Shown here: in pieces, positions 49,947 through 58,427 of the stretch
How positions within the stretch are numbered: the stretch's first letter is position 1
Layout of the letters: each line of letters begins with the position of its first letter
Source of the DNA: Brenneria rubrifaciens
GTDB taxonomy: Bacteria; Pseudomonadota; Gammaproteobacteria; Enterobacterales; Enterobacteriaceae
Length of the DNA stretch: 64,000 nt
Assembly (NCBI RefSeq): GCF_005484945.1
Contig: NZ_CP034035.1
Span: forward strand, 1,426,001 to 1,490,000
Direction of reading: 5' to 3'
Made by a program: the position numbers and the translations under genes
Notes under the pieces: model-generated
Databases searched by the model: none
What the model saw: only the letters and a program-made list of their open reading frames with translations
What the model was told of the DNA's origin: nothing

Positions 49947-50669
49947 GTGAGCGATTTGTATAACGCCGAAGGCACAATGGATAAAAATTCCCTGTGGAAG
50001 CGCTATGTTCCGCTAGTGCGCCATGAAGCCTTGCGTTTACAGGTTCGTCTCCCCGCGAGCGTCGAACTGGATGATTTACTCCAGGCGGGCGGTATCGGCT
50101 TGCTCAGCGCTGTTGAGCGTTATGATTCGTTGCAGGGTACGGCATTCACGACGTATGCGGTACAACGAATTCGTGGCTCAATGCTGGATGAACTCCGCAG
50201 CCGCGACTGGGCTCCCCGGAGCGTGCGGCGTAATGCGCGGGAAGTGGCACATGCAATGCAACAGGCTGAACAGCAGCTTGGCAGAACGCCAACCGAGCAG
50301 GAGGTCGCGCAAGCTTTGAATATCACGCTGGAAGAATATCGGCAGATTTTGTTGGACACGAATAATAGCCAACTCTTTTCTTACGATGAATGGCGTGAAG
50401 AACATGGCGATAGCGCGGAAGCTCTGCTGGAAGGAAGCGAAGATGCCAATCCGTTGCACCAACTGATGGAAGGTAATTTGCGTCATCGGGTTATGGAAGC
50501 CATAAAAAGCCTGCCTGAACGTGAAAAGTTGGTGCTGACGCTTTACTATCAGGAAGAACTGAACTTGAAAGAAATCGGTGCGGTACTTGAAGTAGGGGAG
50601 TCTCGTGTGAGTCAGTTGCATAGCCAGGCGATAAAGCGTCTGCGGGTAAAATTAATGAATGATGTTTAA
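49947..50669 (+). CDS. fliA: Flagellar sigma factor FliA (sigma28)
   Basis: Directs RNA polymerase to class III flagellar promoters. It is 240 aa. Region 2 has LDDLLQAGGIGLLSAVERYD and TTYAVQRIRGSMLDELRSRD. Region 4 has LPEREKLVLTLYYQEELN and GESRVSQLHSQAIKRL. GTG start 49947 gives SDLYNAEGTMDKNSLW, in register with the GTG-started E. coli protein. Activity is held by FlgM until hook completion. Confidence 0.97.
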   Translation: MSDLYNAEGTMDKNSLWKRYVPLVRHEALRLQVRLPASVELDDLLQAGGIGLLSAVERYDSLQGTAFTTYAVQRIRGSMLDELRSRDWAPRSVRRNAREVAHAMQQAEQQLGRTPTEQEVAQALNITLEEYRQILLDTNNSQLFSYDEWREEHGDSAEALLEGSEDANPLHQLMEGNLRHRVMEAIKSLPEREKLVLTLYYQEELNLKEIGAVLEVGESRVSQLHSQAIKRLRVKLMNDV

Positions 50670-50721
50670 TTTGGCTGCGCAGAAAGAGTGTTATCACAAT
50701 ATATTGTTATGGAATGGATTC

Positions 50722-51231
50722 ATGCCTCAATCAATTCGGAAGAAGCAGCTTTTCAGCCGTTATCTGAAAGATTTCAAGCATAAGCAAACACATTGCTCAT
50801 ACTGCAATAAAGAACTTGATCGCGTTTCATTAGTATTTCGTCATCAACTGGTTAATAAAAAATCTATTGACGATATTGATCGGTTAATTGATGACGACAA
50901 ATGGTCAGATCTGCAACAGGAGCTAATACCCCTCTGTCGTTTCTGCAGTGAAATATTATGCAACACTTATACTAATTACTTCGATATTCAAGCGTTCACC
51001 CAATACCTGATTGAGCAGACAGACGTAAGACATAGCACGATGCGTGAATATGTCATTCGGCTACGCCGTTTGGATGAATTGCTTGTGGCGAAAAATTATC
51101 CAATTGAAATGTTCGCCAGAGACAACGTACAGCAACATATTTGTGACTCTTTTCCCAATCTTGAACAAAGTGTTTATCGAAGTGCATTGAGAAAGTACGA
51201 TCAGTATTTGGTCTGGAAGAAACATTATTGA
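50722..51231 (+). CDS. fliZ: Flagellar regulator FliZ
   Basis: DNA-binding regulator that raises FlhDC activity in Salmonella and represses RpoS-type promoters in E. coli. It is 169 aa. The N-terminus FSRYLKDFKHKQTHCSYCNK and the segment TMREYVIRLRRLDELL are typical; the fold resembles the core-binding domain of tyrosine recombinases. ATG 50722 gives the best match to E. coli. The frame is open up to 50659, overlapping fliA. No fliY/tcyJ homologue follows. Confidence 0.9.
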   Translation: MPQSIRKKQLFSRYLKDFKHKQTHCSYCNKELDRVSLVFRHQLVNKKSIDDIDRLIDDDKWSDLQQELIPLCRFCSEILCNTYTNYFDIQAFTQYLIEQTDVRHSTMREYVIRLRRLDELLVAKNYPIEMFARDNVQQHICDSFPNLEQSVYRSALRKYDQYLVWKKHY

Positions 51232-51801
51232 CGAAATTGTGCGCTTTTGATGGCAGGGGTTGTGGAATTGGCGCATTTCGACTATATGTAAATATTATGG
51301 CAGTGTAAAAAAGCTTGCAATGTAGAGGCAAATTATTGCACTGTCATACTACTGAAATCATTTGGCTCTAATTTTTGACTTGATGATTAACAGTGGTTCT
51401 TAATACGGTCAATCATTATTCATCGGAATAGTTGTTGCCACAGTGAGGAACGCAAATGGTAATGTCCTTTTTGGGACTAAATGGTCGAAACCAACATTCT
51501 GGTCTTCTGACTCGCCAATGCGAGGAGCTTCTTTCCCACTTATTTTCCGCACTGTGTCTCTTATCGTTACCCCTCCTTTCCAACGCCTTTTTTCTGTCTA
51601 AACGTGTTTTACCGATTATGTTCCTGAGCTTGTTTTCCATTGGCTCGGGAAGATGTGTTATTAACTTTTTTCCGGTTTTGTTAAACCACCACAGTTCTTC
51701 ATTTCTCCATCGGCTTAATAAGGAAGCCAACCTCGTTTGTGAGTGAAACGTCACGCGCTGTTCAGCAGTGCGGTAAGTGAAACAAACTGTAAGGTGCCAC
51801 T
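51232..51801. promoter_or_regulatory. fliZ-phoH spacer with candidate Pho box
   Basis: 570 bp. CTGTCAT-ACTA-CTGAAAT at 51341-51358 fits the 11-bp-spaced Pho box repeat (first half perfect, second half weaker). A possible -10, TCTAAT, lies at 51367-51372. A leader of more than 400 nt would then precede phoH. Open frames on both strands between 51416 and 51754 overlap each other, are rich in rare codons and match nothing I know, so I do not call a gene. Confidence 0.45.
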
Positions 51802-52590
51802 ATGGGAAGACAAAAAGCAGTGATCAAAGCACGTCGTGAAGCGAAACGCGTAATACGTCGTGAGTCGCGTAGTCATCGTCAACGTGAGGAAGAGTCGGTC
51901 ACTTCTCTGGTTCATATGAGTGGGATTGAATCAATAGGCATGGCGCGGGAGAATCGCGACACGTCTGTTATTGAAGCCCGTACAGAAGCCCAGGAGTATT
52001 ACTTGTCTGCAATAGAGAATAAACAGTTAATTTTCGCCACAGGGGAGGCGGGTTGTGGCAAAACGTTTCTGAGTGCGGCTAAGGCGGCGGAAGCACTTAT
52101 TCATAAAGAGGTTGAGCGTATTATTGTTACCCGGCCGGTATTACAGGCCGATGAGGATCTCGGTTTTTTGCCTGGCGATATTGCCGAAAAGTTCGCCCCT
52201 TATTTTCGACCTGTGTATGACGTATTGTTGCGGAGATTGGGGGCGTCGTTTATGCAGTATTGTTTACGGCCAGAAATAGCTAAAGTTGAAATTGCGCCGT
52301 TTGCTTATATGCGCGGACGGACTTTTGAAAATGCGGTGGTTATTCTGGATGAAGCGCAAAATGTGACAGTGAACCAAATGAAAATGTTCCTGACGCGTTT
52401 AGGCGAGAATGTGACGGTGATCGTGAATGGTGATGTCACGCAATGTGATTTGCCTTCGGGGGTCAAATCCGGGTTGCGTGATGCGCTTGAGCGATTTATC
52501 GAGGATGATCTGGTGAGTATTGTCTCTTTTGGTAAACAGGATTGTGTTCGCTCAGAATTATGCCAGCGGACGCTCAATGCCTACGATTAG
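51802..52590 (+). CDS. phoH: PhoH family ATPase
   Basis: Phosphate-starvation-inducible cytoplasmic ATPase. It is 262 aa, starting MGRQKAVIKARREAKRVIRR. Walker A is ATGEAGCGKTFLSAA (about 79-93) and Walker B is VVILDEAQN. It is nearly collinear with E. coli PhoH. Biological role in the family is not settled (RNA-related ATPase proposed). A candidate Pho box lies upstream and a terminator directly downstream. Confidence 0.95.
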   Translation: MGRQKAVIKARREAKRVIRRESRSHRQREEESVTSLVHMSGIESIGMARENRDTSVIEARTEAQEYYLSAIENKQLIFATGEAGCGKTFLSAAKAAEALIHKEVERIIVTRPVLQADEDLGFLPGDIAEKFAPYFRPVYDVLLRRLGASFMQYCLRPEIAKVEIAPFAYMRGRTFENAVVILDEAQNVTVNQMKMFLTRLGENVTVIVNGDVTQCDLPSGVKSGLRDALERFIEDDLVSIVSFGKQDCVRSELCQRTLNAYD

Positions 52591-52639
52591 GGATTAAGTC
52601 GGATACGGAAGTCATACTAGGCAGGCGAGACAATAACAG

Positions 52640-52672
52640 GCCCTTACCAATATTCTTGGTGGGGCTTTCTTC
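52640..52672 (+). terminator. Terminator hairpin after phoH
   Basis: GCCCT-T-ACCAA pairs with TTGGT-GGGGC (10 pairs with one bulge and one G-U) around loop TATTC, followed by TTTCTTC. It lies 50 bp after the phoH stop. Confidence 0.65.
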
Positions 52673-52674
52673 AT

Positions 52675-52728
52675 CCATATAAAAGAAAACGCCCCTGACG
52701 TAAGTCAGGGGCGTTTTCTTTTATATGG
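52675..52728. terminator. 25-bp perfect inverted-repeat terminator of tRNA-Ser
   Basis: The arms 52675-52699 and 52704-52728 are perfect 25-bp reverse complements around loop GTAA. The core is CGCCCCTGAC/GTCAGGGGCG flanked by A4GA4 and T4CT4 runs. On the minus strand it follows the tRNA directly, sharing its terminal CCA, and acts as a rho-independent terminator. On the plus strand it would back up the phoH terminator. Confidence 0.93.
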
Positions 52729-52815
52729 CGGTGAGGGAGGGATTCGAACCCTCGATACGTTTTCACGTATACACACTTTCCAGGCGTGCTCCTTCAGCCT
52801 CTCGGACACCTCACC
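52726..52815 (-). tRNA. tRNA-Ser (anticodon GGA)
   Basis: The 90-nt gene starts GGTGAGGTGTCCGAGAGGCT and ends with an encoded CCA. Anticodon loop CTGGAAA (anticodon at 52781-52779), a long class II variable arm (ATACGTGAAAACGTAT hairpin) and T-loop GGTTCGAATC are all visible. It is close to E. coli serW/serX. It decodes UCC/UCU. Confidence 0.97.
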
Positions 52816-52848
52816 GGATTGTCGCCGTATAGACGGTAACGGGGCGCT

Positions 52849-52877
52849 ACTATAGGGAGTCACTCTACTTCGGTCAA
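52849..52877 (-). promoter_or_regulatory. Sigma70 promoter of tRNA-Ser
   Basis: On the minus strand TTGACC (52877-52872), a 17-nt spacer, then TATAGT (52854-52849), followed by a GC-rich discriminator (AGCGCCCC) typical of stringently controlled stable-RNA promoters. It predicts a short leader of about 25-30 nt before the tRNA. Confidence 0.85.
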
Positions 52878-53038
52878 GCAGTATTTATCCGTTTCGGAAC
52901 ATCTGGTTAAGCATTGAACGTCGTAGGGTTTTTACCCTGTGAAATGAGAGAAAACAGGGGGCTTTAATCACCATGACCATTGTGGGAAAGCCCATATATA
53001 GATAGCGGCCTGTGATTTTGGAACAGGAAACGGACGCG

Positions 53039-53677
53039 CTAAACCAGCAAGCTTTTGATATAGCTGCTCAGTCCCGCTTCTTTGCCGTTGGCGAAAAAAT
53101 ACTCCTGGAATCTCGGACCCGCGATAGCGCCTTTTACCAGATCCTGATCCAAACTTTTCAGAACAGTAATGAGGTCGTTATGGCTGACCGCTTTCACCGC
53201 ATCCAAAATCTTTCTGTTGCGCTGTTGCAGGGCAACGCGATCGCTTGGGTAGCCTTTGCCGCCTTCTTCTTTGAACAACTGGCTGAACAGGATTTCCAGG
53301 TTTAGTTCGGCGCCCCAGCCGAAGCCTTTGGCAAAGGGTAGCGATACCGCGTTGCCATTGTTGATTTGAGAGAACAGGTAAGCGTCAGACGGATCTACAA
53401 TCAGGCCGCAAAGTACGCCAGGGAAAGCGTTACAGGCCAGCATCGCGCCTTGACCCGTGCCGCAACCGGTTACCACGAAATCCGCTGCGCCACCATTCAG
53501 CAGGATTGCAGCCAGAATACCATTCTGAATGTAGGTCAGTTGTGCGGCATCTTCTGCCGCGTATTGACCGTAGTTGTATACGGTGTGGCCCATCGGCTCA
53601 ACAGCTTTGCTCAGCGCGGCAGTAATAATTGCGTTTTTATCAGCCTGACTGTTCTCGTTAATCAATGCAATTTTCAA
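53039..53677 (-). CDS. RpiB/LacAB-family sugar-phosphate isomerase, DhuI-like
   Basis: 212-aa member of the RpiB/LacA/LacB family. The sugar-binding region FVVTGCGTGQGAMLACNAFPG (about 68-88) corresponds to the catalytic loop of RpiB. The protein is longer than RpiB (about 150 aa), with a C-terminal extension (about 140-212). It is similar in length to the streptococcal DhuI isomerase acting on 4-deoxy-5-hexosulose uronate, so a role in uronate (pectin-type) breakdown is possible, though it may act on another sugar. It starts with TTG 53677 after AAGGAA. It appears monocistronic. Confidence 0.8.
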   Translation of the reverse strand: MKIALINENSQADKNAIITAALSKAVEPMGHTVYNYGQYAAEDAAQLTYIQNGILAAILLNGGAADFVVTGCGTGQGAMLACNAFPGVLCGLIVDPSDAYLFSQINNGNAVSLPFAKGFGWGAELNLEILFSQLFKEEGGKGYPSDRVALQQRNRKILDAVKAVSHNDLITVLKSLDQDLVKGAIAGPRFQEYFFANGKEAGLSSYIKSLLV

Positions 53678-53883
53678 ATTTATTCCTTATTAGTGCGGGA
53701 CAAATGTATTTTATTAAAACTACATTTCAATTTAATTCGTGCAGTATACCGCTGCGACAATGAAGCGTAAATCGTGGCGTCAAAAGTGATATGGCACGTG
53801 GAATACGGTGCGGTTTCTGCGAGGAAACTAAGGGGAATAAGGGGGGTTTATAAGACTAATTGATGGGGAATACCCTAGGATTA

Positions 53884-53904
53884 TGGCGCTGTAATACAGC
53901 GCCA
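53884..53904 (-). terminator. Stem-loop after betT
   Basis: TGGCGCTGT and ACAGCGCCA form a perfect 9-bp stem with a 3-nt loop, 12 bp after the betT stop. No strong T run follows on the minus strand. Confidence 0.5.
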
Positions 53905-53915
53905 GTCTAAAAGCG

Positions 53916-55955
53916 TTAGGCATCCGGGAAAGTCAGCGTGTTGCCGGGTGACTCTCGATTTAAGTGCAGGAAGTTCAGATGACGTTCGTACTGATCCAGA
54001 ATGTCATTGATGATCTGTTCTTTGCTGTAGTCCATCAGATCATTCCCCTGACTCCCCTCCAGCAAGAAAGTTTCAAGACGGTAGTAATGTGATTTTCCAG
54101 AGCGAGCCCGATAGGTAAACGCCGGAATGGTGTAGCTTTGCGGCCAGATTTGGTACACGAAGTTTTGCTCGTCGCCCAAAACGACCAGAAGCTCAAGATG
54201 GTTCAGCCGTTCGTCTTCCACCGGAGGAAGTTCGCTAACTTGCACGTTGGCGCCCCGTAACGTTAATTCACGAGCAACGTCCTGCATGGCTGGCGCACAG
54301 ACGTTATCCAGCATTTTCTGGGTATGGGTTGTACCGGGAAAATTCATGACGCGTGAAATTCTCTGTTTCCAGTTCAGGCGGTCATCGCTGGAGATAGGCA
54401 TTGGCGCGGAGGATTGCAGAGCGCTGGCTTTGCGATAATCCTCCACCCGCAGCGATTTATACAGACCCGCCATGATGAATAACATAACGAAGCTAAAGGG
54501 GAGCCCCATAATCACGGTGGTGTTCTGTAAAGCGGATACGCCATTGGTCATCAGCATGCCCAATGTCAGCAAGCCGATGGTCACCGACCAGAAAATACGG
54601 AGCCAGTTTGGGGCATCGTTATTGATATCGCTCAGGCGGGAAGTAAAGTTACCCAGCACCAGAGAACCTGAATCCGCTGACGTGACGTAAAACAGCAGGC
54701 CGGTAATGGTTGCGACGGAGGCGCTCAGGCTAAACGCGGGATACTGCGCCAGCAGGCTGTAAAAACCGCGTTCGGGATATTGCATCACCTCGTTGGCAAA
54801 ATCCAGATTGCCGTTGATGACCTGATACAGTGCGCTGTTACCAAAAATGGATAACCACAGTAAGGTGAACACAAAGGGAATGATCAGGGTGCCGACAACA
54901 AACTGTCTGATGGTTCGGCCGCGTGAAATTCTCGCCAGAAACAGGCCGACAAAGGGCGCCCAGGCTACCCACCACGCCCAGAAGAACAGCGTCCAGCTAT
55001 TCATCCATTCTGTTGGGCGATCAAACGCAAAACTATTCAGCGTCATGCCGGTGAAGCGGTTGATGTAGTCGCCAACATTCAATACCAGCGCATTCAGCAA
55101 GAATGCGGTATCCCCCCAGAACAGTAAGAAGAGAACCAACCCTAGTGCAAGCAGCACATTCAACTCAGACAGAAATCGAATGCCGCGATTAACCCCGGAG
55201 GTAACGGATATCGTCGCCATGATAACCGACAGCAGGATCAGCGATGCCTGTACGGTCAGATTTTCCGGGATCTGAAACAGTACCTTCAAGCCATAATTGA
55301 GCTGTACGACGCCAATACCAAGCGTGGTGGCAATACCGAAGATTGTGCCGAGCACGGCAGCGATATCCACACTGTGACCAATCGGACCATTAATACGTTT
55401 GCCGAAAATGGGGTAGAGCGCAGACCGTATCGTCAGCGGCAAATTATAGCGATAGCTGAAGTAGCCGAGCGCGATGCCCATCAGGGCATACATAGACCAA
55501 CCCGTCAGCCCGTAGTGAAACAACGTCCATACCATCGCCTGGCGCGCCGCCTCCAGCGTTTGTCCCTCGCCTTCAGGCGGCATCATGTATTGGGTAATGG
55601 GCTCGGCAACGGAAAAGAACATCAGGTCGATACCGATCCCCGCGGCAAACAGCATGGCAGCCCAACTTAGCAGACTGAACTCCGGCTTGGATTGTTCCGG
55701 CCCGAGTTTGATCGAACCAAAACGGGATGAGGCAATAAAAATGACAAAAATAATATAGAGCGTCGCGGCCAGCAGATAGTACCAACCGAAGGTGGCGGAA
55801 ACCCAGTTCAGCGTTCGGGTAATCCATACATTGGCGATGTCGTCGAACAAAATGGTTAGCAGTGAAAAGGTCAAAATTAATGCTGCTGAGGTATAGAACA
55901 CGACAGGATTAAGGCGATCCTGTTCGGGTTTTGTCGTGTTATCTGGTGCTGGCAT
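53916..55955 (-). CDS. betT: High-affinity choline transporter BetT
   Basis: BCCT-family symporter that imports choline under osmotic stress. It is 679 aa (E. coli 677) with 12 membrane helices in the first about 500 residues and the signature tryptophan-rich helix WTLFFWAWWVAWAPFVGLFL (about 325-345). A long cytoplasmic C-terminal domain (about 510-679) takes part in osmosensing in this type. It is divergent from betIBA and shares the operator region 56169-56208. Confidence 0.96.
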   Translation of the reverse strand: MPAPDNTTKPEQDRLNPVVFYTSAALILTFSLLTILFDDIANVWITRTLNWVSATFGWYYLLAATLYIIFVIFIASSRFGSIKLGPEQSKPEFSLLSWAAMLFAAGIGIDLMFFSVAEPITQYMMPPEGEGQTLEAARQAMVWTLFHYGLTGWSMYALMGIALGYFSYRYNLPLTIRSALYPIFGKRINGPIGHSVDIAAVLGTIFGIATTLGIGVVQLNYGLKVLFQIPENLTVQASLILLSVIMATISVTSGVNRGIRFLSELNVLLALGLVLFLLFWGDTAFLLNALVLNVGDYINRFTGMTLNSFAFDRPTEWMNSWTLFFWAWWVAWAPFVGLFLARISRGRTIRQFVVGTLIIPFVFTLLWLSIFGNSALYQVINGNLDFANEVMQYPERGFYSLLAQYPAFSLSASVATITGLLFYVTSADSGSLVLGNFTSRLSDINNDAPNWLRIFWSVTIGLLTLGMLMTNGVSALQNTTVIMGLPFSFVMLFIMAGLYKSLRVEDYRKASALQSSAPMPISSDDRLNWKQRISRVMNFPGTTHTQKMLDNVCAPAMQDVARELTLRGANVQVSELPPVEDERLNHLELLVVLGDEQNFVYQIWPQSYTIPAFTYRARSGKSHYYRLETFLLEGSQGNDLMDYSKEQIINDILDQYERHLNFLHLNRESPGNTLTFPDA

Positions 55956-56168
55956 GGCGATCCCCTGCGTTGCGCTTTACGATCCTCTGGCCAATTTCGT
56001 CTGCGAAGCGCGCTTAGCGCATATCAAGAATACTTACGCAGGACATCCGCTGAGTACGCTTGCAGTGAAAATGATCGCAGAATAAAAATACAAATATTGA
56101 CACTTGGTTAGATTTATCACCGGAAATTCAATGATTTTAAGCTATAAATCATACAAACATTTAACGTT

Positions 56169-56208
56169 TTGACAATGAAATATATTCATTTTTTATTGAA
56201 CGTTCAAT
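56169..56208. promoter_or_regulatory. BetI operator with face-to-face bet promoters
   Basis: ATTGAACGTTCAAT (56195-56208) is a perfect palindrome. On the minus strand TTGAAC (56207-56202)-N17-TATATT (56184-56179) forms a betT promoter whose -35 lies within it. On the plus strand TTGACA (56169-56174)-N17-TTTATT (56192-56197) forms a weaker betI promoter whose -10 runs into it. BetI binding here would block both; choline relieves repression in E. coli. Confidence 0.7.
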
Positions 56209-56314
56209 CAAAAATAAGTTTAATGGATGGCGTGGGATGATAAAAAATCGGCGGGAGCGATTTTCAACATCATCTTGCGACACGAAAATCCAAGGTTTAG
56301 TGAGGAGTCATGTC

Positions 56315-56902
56315 GTGCCAAAAATTGGGATGCAACCAATCAGACGACAGCAACTTATTGAAGCAACGCTGGCTGCGATCAATGAGGTGGGAATGCATGA
56401 TGCATCAATTGCGCAGATAGCCCGACGGGCTGGCGTCTCGAACGGTATTATCAGTCATTACTTCCGTGATAAGAACGGGTTACTTGAAGCGACCATGCGT
56501 TATCTGCTTAGTCAACTGGGGTTGGCGGTCAGGATGAGAGTACAGACGCTTGAGCAGAACACGCCTCGCGAACGTTTACGGGCCATTGCCGAGGGCAATT
56601 TCGATGACAGCCAAATCAACAGCGCGGCAATGAAAACCTGGTTGGCTTTCTGGGCATGCAGCATGCATTCCCCCATGCTTTACCGTTTGCAACAGGTCAA
56701 CAGTCGACGGCTCTATTCTAACTTATGTGCCGAATTTGGGCGCTGTTTGGCGCGGGAGAAGGCGCGTATAGCAAGTAAGGGAATGGCCGGATTGATTGAT
56801 GGACTGTGGCTGCGCGGTGCGCTTGGCGGTGAGGCATTCAACCGTGAGGAAGCATTGCACATTACCTATCAATATATTGAGCAACAACTGGCCGGCGTTT
56901 GA
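56315..56902 (+). CDS. betI: Choline-responsive repressor BetI
   Basis: TetR-family regulator of the bet genes. From GTG 56315 it is 195 aa, the E. coli length, with GAGGAG 7 nt upstream. The helix-turn-helix is [20 protein letters not shown] (about 30-50). The longer frame to 56237 has no RBS and is rejected. First gene of betIBA. Confidence 0.95.
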   Translation: MPKIGMQPIRRQQLIEATLAAINEVGMHDASIAQIARRAGVSNGIISHYFRDKNGLLEATMRYLLSQLGLAVRMRVQTLEQNTPRERLRAIAEGNFDDSQINSAAMKTWLAFWACSMHSPMLYRLQQVNSRRLYSNLCAEFGRCLAREKARIASKGMAGLIDGLWLRGALGGEAFNREEALHITYQYIEQQLAGV

Positions 56903-56935
56903 AACTGAGCGGCAGGGCAGCAAGCAGGAGTCTTT

Positions 56936-58408
56936 ATGTCACGTTATGGTTTACAGCGGTTATATATCAATGGGGCTTATGTCGACAGCACCGGTAACGA
57001 CACTTTCGACGCGATTAACCCGGCGAATGGTGAAGTCATCGCCCAGATTCAGGCGGCAACGAATGCTGATGTGGATAACGCTGTAGCGGCGGCGGCGGTG
57101 GGACAAAAGGTCTGGGCGGCAATGACGGCAATGGCGCGCTCACGCATTTTAAGACGTGCCGTGGATATTTTACGTGAACGGAATGATGAGCTGGCGCTGA
57201 TTGAAACTCATGATACGGGCAAACCACTGTCAGAAACGCGTCACGTTGATATTGTGACCGGAGCGGACGTGCTGGAGTACTACGCCGGATTAATCCCCAT
57301 GTTGGAAGGCCAGCAAATTCCGCTGCGTGAAAGCACGTTTATTTATACCCGACGCGAGCCTTTAGGCGTAGTTGCCGGCATTGGCGCCTGGAACTATCCC
57401 ATCCAAATTGCATTGTGGAAATCGGCGCCGGCGCTGGCCGCAGGCAATGCCATGATATTCAAACCGAGCGAAGTCACATCGCTGACCGCGTTAAAGCTGG
57501 CGGAAATCTATACGCAGGCAGGGCTGCCGGATGGTGTTTTCAATGTATTGACGGGGACGGGAAAATCCGTCGGTCAGGCGCTGACGGCACATCCGGGCAT
57601 TGCCAAAGTTTCTTTTACCGGCGGCGTCGCCAGCGGGAAAAAGGTCATGGCTGATGCGGCAGGTTCGACATTAAAAGAGGTGACGATGGAATTGGGTGGT
57701 AAATCGCCGCTGATTATTTTCAACGACGCCGACCTGGATAAAGCGGCCGATATCGCCATGATGGCGAATTTTTTCAGTTCAGGTCAGGTGTGCACCAATG
57801 GGACGCGGGTTTTTATTCCCGGTGCCTTAAAAGCCAGTTTCGAACAAAAAATCCTGGCGCGCGTGCAGCGTATTCGCGTTGGCGATCCGACGGATGCGAC
57901 CGTGAATTTTGGGCCGCTGGTCAGCTTCGCGCACTTGGAATCGGTTCTGCGTAATATAGAAGCAGGCCAACGTGAAGGTGCGAAACTGTTGGCGGGAGGA
58001 CGCCGTCTGACGGATTCGCCTTATGCTCAGGGAGCCTATGTCGCTCCGACGGTCTTTACCGATTGTCAGGATGACATGCGGATTGTCCGGGAGGAAATTT
58101 TCGGGCCAGTCATGAGTATTTTAAGTTATGACAGCGAGGAGGCGGTGATCCGTCGGGCCAATGAATCCGAATACGGTTTGGCTGCGGGGATAGTTACGCG
58201 CGACCTGAATCGCGCTCATCGGGTCATCCATCAGTTGCAAGCCGGCATCTGTTGGATTAACACGTGGGGCGAGTCGCCGGCTGCAATGCCTGTGGGCGGC
58301 TACAAACACTCTGGTGTCGGGCGTGAAAACGGCGTCACGACGTTGGAACACTATACGCAAATCAAATCAATACAGGTTGAGCTGGGTGAATTCAGCTCGG
58401 TTTTTTAA
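56936..58408 (+). CDS. betB: Betaine aldehyde dehydrogenase BetB
   Basis: NAD(P)-dependent oxidation of betaine aldehyde to glycine betaine. It is 490 aa. The catalytic cysteine is in [15 protein letters not shown] (near 286), the general-base Glu in [10 protein letters not shown] (near 252), and the ALDH segment [13 protein letters not shown] near 150. RBS AGGAG precedes ATG 56936. It lies 33 bp after betI. Confidence 0.97.
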   Translation: MSRYGLQRLYINGAYVDSTGNDTFDAINPANGEVIAQIQAATNADVDNAVAAAAVGQKVWAAMTAMARSRILRRAVDILRERNDELALIETHDTGKPLSETRHVDIVTGADVLEYYAGLIPMLEGQQIPLRESTFIYTRREPLGVVAGIGAWNYPIQIALWKSAPALAAGNAMIFKPSEVTSLTALKLAEIYTQAGLPDGVFNVLTGTGKSVGQALTAHPGIAKVSFTGGVASGKKVMADAAGSTLKEVTMELGGKSPLIIFNDADLDKAADIAMMANFFSSGQVCTNGTRVFIPGALKASFEQKILARVQRIRVGDPTDATVNFGPLVSFAHLESVLRNIEAGQREGAKLLAGGRRLTDSPYAQGAYVAPTVFTDCQDDMRIVREEIFGPVMSILSYDSEEAVIRRANESEYGLAAGIVTRDLNRAHRVIHQLQAGICWINTWGESPAAMPVGGYKHSGVGRENGVTTLEHYTQIKSIQVELGEFSSVF

Positions 58409-58427
58409 ACGCAGCAGGAGAAAGCCG

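Noticed and set aside
51416..51754. Overlapping frames on both strands before phoH (112 and 96 codons)
   Set aside because: Mutually overlapping, rich in AGA/AGG codons on the minus strand and matching nothing I recognise.
52726..52815. tRNA-Ser as an integration (att) site
   Set aside because: No integrase gene and no second copy of the tRNA 3' end were noticed in the flanking DNA.
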